Assembly: GCA_003645555.1 (NCBI GenBank)
Contig: QNFN01000065.1
Location: forward strand, 1 to 8,418
From: Gammaproteobacteria bacterium
Lineage (GTDB): Bacteria > Pseudomonadota > Gammaproteobacteria > QNFN01
Length of the DNA stretch: 8,418 nt
Direction of reading: 5' to 3'
The number at the start of each line of letters is the position of its first letter. Position 1 is the stretch's first letter. Below are positions 6,707 to 8,418 of the stretch, piece after piece. Both the position numbers and the translations under genes were made by a program. The notes under the pieces are model-generated. The model ran no database searches, was not told the origin of the DNA, and saw only the letters and a program-made list of their open reading frames with translations.

Positions 6707-8269
6707 ATGATCCCGCAGCCACTGCTGCAATACCCCGAGGTCAACGACTTCGAGAACCCGACGTTCGAGCGCCGCGAGTCGCTCGTGCGCCGCTGGGCCA
6801 GCGACCTGCCGGTGCTGAATCTCGCCCGCACCGTGCCCGAACTGTCCGACCAACTCCCGCTGCTGGTCTGTGAACCACTCAACCCGGGTGACCGGTTGCG
6901 CCTGCTGGAGTTGTATCGCGTTCCGGTCAACAACGTCGTTGCGGCCGCCGAAAACCGGCGCCTGCGCCAGACCCCCATCTCTGCCCGTGCCCGGCAACGG
7001 ATCAAGGACGGTGTGCTGGCACTCTGTTACGACCTGGCGAACGGCTACAAGGTGGCCATGCACGACCTGCTGGAGCGCGGCCGCGAGCCGGCCGGCGACA
7101 AGCAACTGCAGATCTGCATCCAGCGCGTACTCGAGCAGCTGCGTAATGCCCTGCTGCACTCATTCCGCATCTACCGGGCTGTACCACCAAAACATTACCT
7201 GGAAATGCACCAATTGCACCTTTACGCCGACCGCTGCGGCATTGCCATGCAACCGATCCCTGACGCCGCGACACCGGCCGAAGACCAGGCCCCGCAGCAG
7301 GTCTACCTGCGCACCATGCTGCTGGCGATTGCCGATCCGTTCCGCCTGGTCGATGGCGCCATCGAAGAGCTCTACCGCTTTCTTTCCCGCAACGCCCAGC
7401 TGTGCCGCCTCACCGCGGGCATCGGTGGCGATGCCAAAGCCGACGGCCTGTTCCTGCTGCGTAGCGACAGCGACCTGCCACCAACCCTGTTCGGCCGCGC
7501 CCAACTCGACCGTGCCGGCGAGACACACTACACCCTCGATGCGACACCCTTGATCCGGTTGCTAAACCAACCCAAAGATGCCAGCGGCGAGGCCGTCGAC
7601 AGCTACGCTAAATGGCTGCTGCCACGCTTCAAGGTGGCCTGGGAACGTACCAGCCCCCGGAAACAGATCCACAAGAAGGCGCGTGTGGCCGGCGGGCTCG
7701 AGGCGGCCTGCTACCTGCTCTCACCCGCCGGCCACCAGACCCTGACCGGAGACCAGGGTCCTGTACATGGCATCGAGGTCCAGGAACTCGAGGATGAGGA
7801 AGCGACGACCTACACCCTCGAGACCTGGCAAGTTACCAACGAAAGCGTCAATGGCTTCATGCTCAAGCACCCGGAACAGGCGGGGCTTGGCATACGCGTC
7901 GGCGACCTGGTGCTGATCGTGCCCGAGTCCGGAAGCAAAGCGTCAACGCAGCCGGTGATTGCGGTGGTCCGCTGGTTCGGCACCAAGGAGCGCAGCATGC
8001 AGTGCGGGATCGAGATCCTGCCAGGGCACCCGACTGCGGTCACCATCGAGTCGGTGCTACCCAATCCCGACATTCCGCGCGGGCCAGGCCTCTACCTGCC
8101 CGCGGTCAAATCGATTCAGGAACCACCGACCCTGGTTGCCCCGAAGGGGTTGCACAAACCACTGCGTAACCTGCGGGTCGACATTGGCAGCAAAAAACAG
8201 ACCGTGAGCTGCGGCGAGGTGGTAACTGCCACCGAGTACATCGACCGATTCCGTTTCGGCCGCGCCTAG
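6707..8269 (+). CDS. Uncharacterised protein with divergent C-terminal PilZ-like domain
   Basis: I do not recognise a named gene. The 520-residue protein has a largely helical N-terminal two thirds (about 1-310) with no catalytic motif that I can identify, no signal peptide and no membrane segment, so it is probably cytoplasmic. The C-terminal part looks like a PilZ-type beta barrel: a basic stretch with RTSPR (314-318, RxxxR form) and RKQIHKKAR (318-326), then TNESVNG at 377-383, which fits the (D/N)xSxxG motif, then strands IRVGDLVLI (396-404), IAVVRWFG (418-425) and MQCGIEIL (431-438). The spacing between the arginine motif and NxSxxG is longer than in typical PilZ domains. A c-di-GMP receptor role is therefore possible but inferred. 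It follows rhlB by 42 bases without a visible terminator, so the two are probably cotranscribed; its own start has no Shine-Dalgarno sequence. Confidence 0.8.
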   Translation: MIPQPLLQYPEVNDFENPTFERRESLVRRWASDLPVLNLARTVPELSDQLPLLVCEPLNPGDRLRLLELYRVPVNNVVAAAENRRLRQTPISARARQRIKDGVLALCYDLANGYKVAMHDLLERGREPAGDKQLQICIQRVLEQLRNALLHSFRIYRAVPPKHYLEMHQLHLYADRCGIAMQPIPDAATPAEDQAPQQVYLRTMLLAIADPFRLVDGAIEELYRFLSRNAQLCRLTAGIGGDAKADGLFLLRSDSDLPPTLFGRAQLDRAGETHYTLDATPLIRLLNQPKDASGEAVDSYAKWLLPRFKVAWERTSPRKQIHKKARVAGGLEAACYLLSPAGHQTLTGDQGPVHGIEVQELEDEEATTYTLETWQVTNESVNGFMLKHPEQAGLGIRVGDLVLIVPESGSKASTQPVIAVVRWFGTKERSMQCGIEILPGHPTAVTIESVLPNPDIPRGPGLYLPAVKSIQEPPTLVAPKGLHKPLRNLRVDIGSKKQTVSCGEVVTATEYIDRFRFGRA

Positions 8270-8288
8270 CCCGGATATTGCACCAGCC

Positions 8289-8304
8289 GGCCACAAGCCT
8301 GGCC
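8289..8304 (+). terminator. Weak terminator-like hairpin after the PilZ-like gene
   Basis: GGCCA (8289-8293) pairs with TGGCC (8300-8304) around a 6-base loop, 19 bases after the stop codon. A short T-run (TTTT at 8312-8315) follows only 7 bases later, so it is not a canonical intrinsic terminator, but it is the only candidate before the repeat-like sequence. Confidence 0.3.
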
Positions 8305-8316
8305 TGAAGCCTTTTA

Positions 8317-8418
8317 GGAACCTCTGATCAATTCATGAACTCGTATCTGGCGCCCAGAATGTCCAGCTTTGTCGTTGCCAAGCTGCGCAATAGCTGGCTA
8401 TTACGTGTGCTTGGCGCC
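8317..8418. repeat. Start of a probable repeat or mobile element, cut by the window edge
   Basis: From GGAACCTCTGATCAATTC (8317-8334) onward the sequence looks unlike the neighbouring genes, lower in GC and rich in palindromes: TTCATGAA (8332-8339) and a long imperfect hairpin at 8377-8415 whose outer arms GCCAAGC and GCTTGGC match perfectly and whose core is AATAGC-TG-GCTATT. Strings of the GGAACCTCTGA type with a following AATAGCTGGCTATT-like palindrome resemble ends of insertion sequences or MITE-like repeats in gammaproteobacteria. This is from memory; no transposase is visible and the other end lies outside the window. Confidence 0.4.

Overview
The window comes from a GC-rich gammaproteobacterium. 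The best support is the arrangement rhlB <-> trxA-rho (a helicase gene divergent from thioredoxin and Rho), which is the Escherichia-type order, with protein lengths nearly identical to the E. coli ones (RhlB 422 aa, TrxA 108 aa, Rho 418 aa). The O2-independent ubiquinone genes ubiU, ubiV and ubiT point to a ubiquinone-using organism that also lives without oxygen. A Chromatiales or sulfur-oxidiser type host would fit, but that is inference from composition and gene content only.

Layout. Positions 22-2610 on the + strand hold a compact cluster: a small radical SAM protein (TatD-associated type), ubiU and ubiV, with gaps of only 22-23 bases. ubiT (2603-3112, - strand) converges on ubiV, and the two stop codons overlap by 8 bases. 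A gap of 310 bases (3113-3422) holds no convincing gene but carries a possible ubiT promoter and a short IS-end-like palindrome. rho (3423-4679) and trxA (4892-5218) are both on the - strand. The 212-base trxA-rho gap is a structured leader with three inverted repeats and a strongly C-over-G-biased stretch in the transcript, which suggests Rho autoregulation. A divergent promoter region (5219-5395) separates trxA from rhlB (5396-6664, + strand). A 520-aa protein with a divergent PilZ-like C-terminal domain (6707-8269) follows rhlB after 42 bases. The last 100 bases look like the start of a repeated or mobile element that runs out of the window.

How the genes work together. UbiU and UbiV form the Fe-S hydroxylase pair that replaces the O2-dependent ubiquinone hydroxylases, and UbiT is the SCP2-type lipid-binding partner. 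All diagnostic cysteines of UbiU and UbiV are present, so the pathway is probably functional. The radical SAM protein placed directly before ubiU has no known role in this pathway and is the most interesting functional candidate. Rho and RhlB act in transcription termination and RNA turnover, and TrxA is the general disulfide reductase. The PilZ-like protein beside rhlB is of unknown function, possibly a c-di-GMP receptor. No CRISPR array, tRNA, rRNA or defence or toxin gene was seen.
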